Shown in pieces: positions 43,379-44,824 of a stretch of DNA of 44,824 nt. Below the pieces are notes generated by a model. The model searched no databases. It was not told where the DNA came from and was given only the letters and a program-made list of their open reading frames with translations. The translations under genes were made by a program, and so were the position numbers. This DNA comes from Streptococcus massiliensis DSM 18628 (GTDB taxonomy: Bacteria; Bacillota; Bacilli; Lactobacillales; Streptococcaceae). The DNA is taken from the NCBI RefSeq assembly GCF_000380065.1, contig NZ_KB904447.1, forward strand, positions 1-44,824, written 5' to 3'. How positions within the stretch are numbered: the first letter of the stretch is position 1; every line of letters starts with the position of its first letter.

Positions 43379-43942
43379 TTAAGATTTTGTGCTATTCTTT
43401 TCTGTCGTGCTGTTATTTTCTTTAGTCGTTCCATCGGCATTTGATGGTTTGGATTTAGATTTTTTGTTGCCACCCTGTCCTTTTGAAGATTGACCTCCAT
43501 TATTTTGGGAATTTTCTTGGCCATTTTGTGGTGGTTGTCCGTTTTGAGAATTGTTTCCATTCTGTCCACTCATTTGTGGAGGCATTTGTTGATTACCATT
43601 TTGTCCATAACCAGATCCACCCCCATAGGTAGAGTCCTGATTTGAACCAGCTTGATGATTTCCAGCTCCTCCTTGTCCATTCATTTCAGGCGGCATGCCG
43701 TTTTGTCCATTTCCCGGAGCACCGCCCTGCCCATTTTGTGGTGGTTGACCATTTTGTTGATTATTGCCTTGTTGGGTCGTTGCATTAGACTTTGTCGCAG
43801 CGGCTTGATTTGTTGTCGTTGTGCTACTTGCCAAGGCAGCCCCTGTCACACCTCCAATTAACAGAGACGAGGCTGCAACAATCCCCATCCAAAATTTATT
43901 ACTTTTTCCTACCACTACCATCTTCTCTTTTTGTTCACTCAT
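43379..43942 (-). CDS. Membrane-anchored Q/N/G-rich low-complexity protein upstream of ciaR
   Basis: A 187-residue protein. A short cytoplasmic tail (MSEQKEKMVVVGKSNK) is followed by one helix (about 18-38) and an extracytoplasmic region made almost only of Gln, Asn, Gly, Pro and Ser. QNGQPPQNGQ occurs twice (63-72 and 133-142), and MPPxM-(N/S)GQ also twice. The end is Lys/Ser/Thr rich. It has no sortase motif or catalytic domain. The family is not recognised. It lies directly upstream of ciaR on the same strand with only the ciaR promoter between, and its own upstream region has TTTAAG-like half-sites, suggesting membership of the CiaR regulon. Confidence 0.75.
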   Translation of the reverse strand: MSEQKEKMVVVGKSNKFWMGIVAASSLLIGGVTGAALASSTTTTNQAAATKSNATTQQGNNQQNGQPPQNGQGGAPGNGQNGMPPEMNGQGGAGNHQAGSNQDSTYGGGSGYGQNGNQQMPPQMSGQNGNNSQNGQPPQNGQENSQNNGGQSSKGQGGNKKSKSKPSNADGTTKENNSTTEKNSTKS

Positions 43943-43985
43943 TTGAGTACCTACTTTCTTAAACTTTAAGACCTCTTGGTCTCCA

Positions 43986-44043
43986 AGTATAATAAACTAC
44001 TAGACTTAAAAAGTTCTGAATTTTTTCTTAAAAGAGGCTAAAA
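43986..44043 (-). promoter_or_regulatory. Promoter region with three in-phase CiaR-like half-sites
   Basis: On the minus strand TTTTAG (44038-44043), N5 and TTTAAG (44027-44032) match the CiaR repeat TTTAAG-N5-TTTAAG with one mismatch. A third TTTAAG lies at 44005-44010, 22 bp further, so all three are on the same helical face. A TATACT -10 follows at 43986-43991. Distances to the -10 differ from the textbook arrangement, so binding needs testing. Confidence 0.5.
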
Positions 44044-44231
44044 TGGACATGTAAAGAAAGTTCAATAGTTCTTCTCTCAGATAAAACCTGTTCAGCAAAC
44101 AGAAAAATAAGCCAAAGGTACATTAACCTAATTTAGTTTCTGGTTTAGTTTGTAAGAATATAAACAAAAACAGACAAAACAAGGGGACGATAGACTCAAC
44201 TAAAGCAAGTTTATAAAATCCAAGGAGTCGA

Positions 44232-44429
44232 TTGTCTGAACGTGTCCAAGTTCAAACAATTAGCCGGGATGACTATGCGAATAAAAATAGAAACAAACAA
44301 TCTAAGCCGACGACGAAGCCAATCACTTCTCAGAGACTCCGTCAGCGCGGCCGACGGGGCTTTTTTCTATTCGTTTTTGTTTGTCAATCGCGGTCGACGG
44401 CCCCAACCAGAGCTCATTCAAACAAATAA
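44232..44429 (+). CDS. Possible truncated membrane protein (weak)
   Basis: A frame of up to 65 codons begins at a TTG 4 nt after AAGGAG. It reads SERVQVQTISRDDYANKNRN, then a very basic stretch (SQRLRQRGRRG), then a short hydrophobic stub FFLFVFV that stops being protein-like. The layout (basic cytoplasmic arm then membrane helix) recalls small streptococcal membrane proteins such as EpuA, cut off in the helix. The terminator-like hairpin inside the frame argues against a working gene. It could equally be noncoding. Confidence 0.25.
   Translation: MSERVQVQTISRDDYANKNRNKQSKPTTKPITSQRLRQRGRRGFFLFVFVCQSRSTAPTRAHSNK
44337..44366 (+). terminator. Terminator-like hairpin
   Basis: CTCCGTC pairs with GACGGGG (one G-U) around a 9-nt loop and is followed by C and six T residues. 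If real it ends a plus-strand transcript, possibly a small RNA, starting somewhere between 44040 and 44230; no strong promoter was seen there. Confidence 0.5.
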
Positions 44430-44538
44430 TCGCGATTGATAATTCAAACCTGACTAGGTTCATCCCAACAATCACGATTTTCTTCATAAATTAGTAGACG
44501 TTTACTCTGTTGACAAAGTAAAAACAGGACTGGTTATC

Positions 44539-44588
44539 GGCTCTATAATTTCTGTAGTGGGTAAAACCACTGTAGGAATTATGGAGCC
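44539..44588 (+). repeat. Left end of the second ISL3 element, folding into a long hairpin
   Basis: The terminal repeat (44539-44562, GGCTCTATAATTTCTG...) is followed at once by its near-inverse copy ending TTATGGAGCC at 44588. In RNA the two halves can pair over about 22 positions with several G-U pairs. The outer 24 bp is the true IS end (18/24 match to the repeat at 250-273). The 8 bp before it are TGGTTATC. Confidence 0.85.
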
Positions 44589-44661
44589 TATTTTGTTGTA
44601 GAAAAAAAGTCCCATAAGACCTATAATGAAAAGCGATCAAACCATCATTAGAAAGAATCTT

Positions 44662-44824
44662 ATGGAACAATTAAATTTTATCACAAACTTACTCGGAATT
44701 AAAGACCCTAACATCACTATTTTAGATTATGTAGATGCTGGAACACATAAAGAAATCATGGCTAAGCTAGATTATCCCGCTCCTAAATGCCCTCACTGCC
44801 AAGGACAAATGGCTAAATATGACT
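44662..44824 (+). CDS. ISL3-family transposase, N-terminal fragment (cut by window edge)
   Basis: The first 54 codons of an IS1167/IS1193-like transposase: MEQLNFITNLLGIKDPNITI... with the CPHC part of the N-terminal zinc-binding domain of ISL3 transposases (APKCPHCQGQMAKYD). A TATAAT at 44622-44627 lies upstream; the ribosome site is weak (GAAAGAA). The frame is open to the window edge. Same orientation as the copy at the left edge. Confidence 0.93.
   Translation, partial: MEQLNFITNLLGIKDPNITILDYVDAGTHKEIMAKLDYPAPKCPHCQGQMAKYD

Larger units (their letters stand above)
44044..44538. other. Gene-poor decayed region before the right IS
   Basis: No well-supported gene lies in these 495 bp. It contains short competing frames on both strands (plus 44232-44429; minus 44323-44487, 54 codons starting MKKIVIVGMN), a G+C-rich terminator-like hairpin at 44337-44366, two related patches CGCGGCCGACGG and CGCGGTCGACGG about 40 bp apart, and a small hairpin AACCT-GACT-AGGTT near 44445. 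The mix looks like fragments of former genes or an unrecognised RNA. Confidence 0.5.

Noticed and set aside
43378-43383. CiaR half-site upstream of ciaR
   Set aside because: A single TTTAAG in the opposite orientation with no partner at 5 bp; not enough to call a CiaR box there.
44044-44538. tracrRNA or CRISPR-associated RNA because of the hairpin and T run
   Set aside because: No repeat array, no anti-repeat and no cas gene is present in the window, and the sequence does not resemble known streptococcal tracrRNA.
44510-44549. Promoter made of TTGACA (44510) and TATAAT inside the IS end (44544)
   Set aside because: The spacing is 28 bp, far from the 16-18 bp needed.
1-44824. Composite transposon formed by the two ISL3 copies
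   Set aside because: The interior is mostly core housekeeping genes in conserved streptococcal order, so a 44-kb mobile unit is unlikely; only IS fragments at window edges are seen.

Overview
The window is a Streptococcus chromosome segment, most likely from the mitis/sanguinis/anginosus side of the genus. The evidence is a near-textbook CiaR/CiaH pair, an lmb/adcAII-pht zinc locus under an AdcR-type operator, the double-pstB phosphate operon, low G+C, and gene order close to pneumococcus in several blocks. I cannot name the species from sequence alone. Both window ends lie inside same-orientation copies of an ISL3-family (IS1167/IS1193-like) element. The left edge holds the last 79 codons of one transposase and the right edge the first 54 codons of another, so the ends are probably repeat-limited assembly edges.

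Layout from left to right. 0-3.6 kb (accessory): IS end, two unrecognised small genes and a large LPXTG-anchored SEC10/PgrA-type surface protein with a CAP domain. 3.6-10.6 kb (mostly core, all minus strand): rimM-trmD, an ABC-2 exporter pair, and the overlapping chain rbgA-rnhB-BglG-type antiterminator-acetyltransferase. 10.7-18.5 kb: the phosphate operon pstS-pstC-pstA-pstB-pstB-phoU, preceded by spx-UPF0223-inositol monophosphatase-rsmF. 18.6-21.2 kb: a Cof-type HAD phosphatase, a pyrimidine-dimer glycosylase-family protein and pepT. 21.2-26.2 kb: the zinc scavenging operon lmb-pht. 26.2-29.7 kb (accessory, AT-rich): a DeoR regulator, a PTS EIIBC and an HSL-type esterase. 29.8-37.8 kb: nucleoside salvage, with an RsmC-like methyltransferase, pdp, bmpA, deoC, cdd and a BmpA-class ABC importer. 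37.8-41.2 kb (plus strand): coaA, rpsT, a small P-loop kinase-like protein and a cytoplasmic alpha-amylase with a cre box. 41.2-44 kb: ciaR-ciaH with a truncated Rossmann-fold gene stub after ciaH, and a Q/N/G-rich membrane-anchored protein upstream of ciaR. 44-44.5 kb: decayed, gene-poor DNA ending in the second IS.

How the genes work together: the pst, lmb-pht, nucleoside and PTS loci import phosphate, zinc, nucleosides and probably a glycoside. The nucleoside block feeds imported nucleosides to Cdd, Pdp and DeoC, which yield free bases and acetaldehyde plus glyceraldehyde-3-phosphate. CiaRH is a stress and competence regulator, and the gene just upstream of it carries in-phase TTTAAG-like half-sites that suggest CiaR control.

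Most of the window is ordinary core genome. The points most worth a second look are the PTS-esterase-DeoR island, the PRD1 His-to-Thr change in an orphan antiterminator, the Arg H-loop in one PstB paralogue, the dimer-glycosylase homologue without Thr2, the ghost gene behind ciaH, the putative CiaR-controlled low-complexity protein, the hairpin at the IS left end, and the unexplained 44.04-44.54 kb stretch. I did not see a convincing new defence or mobile system.
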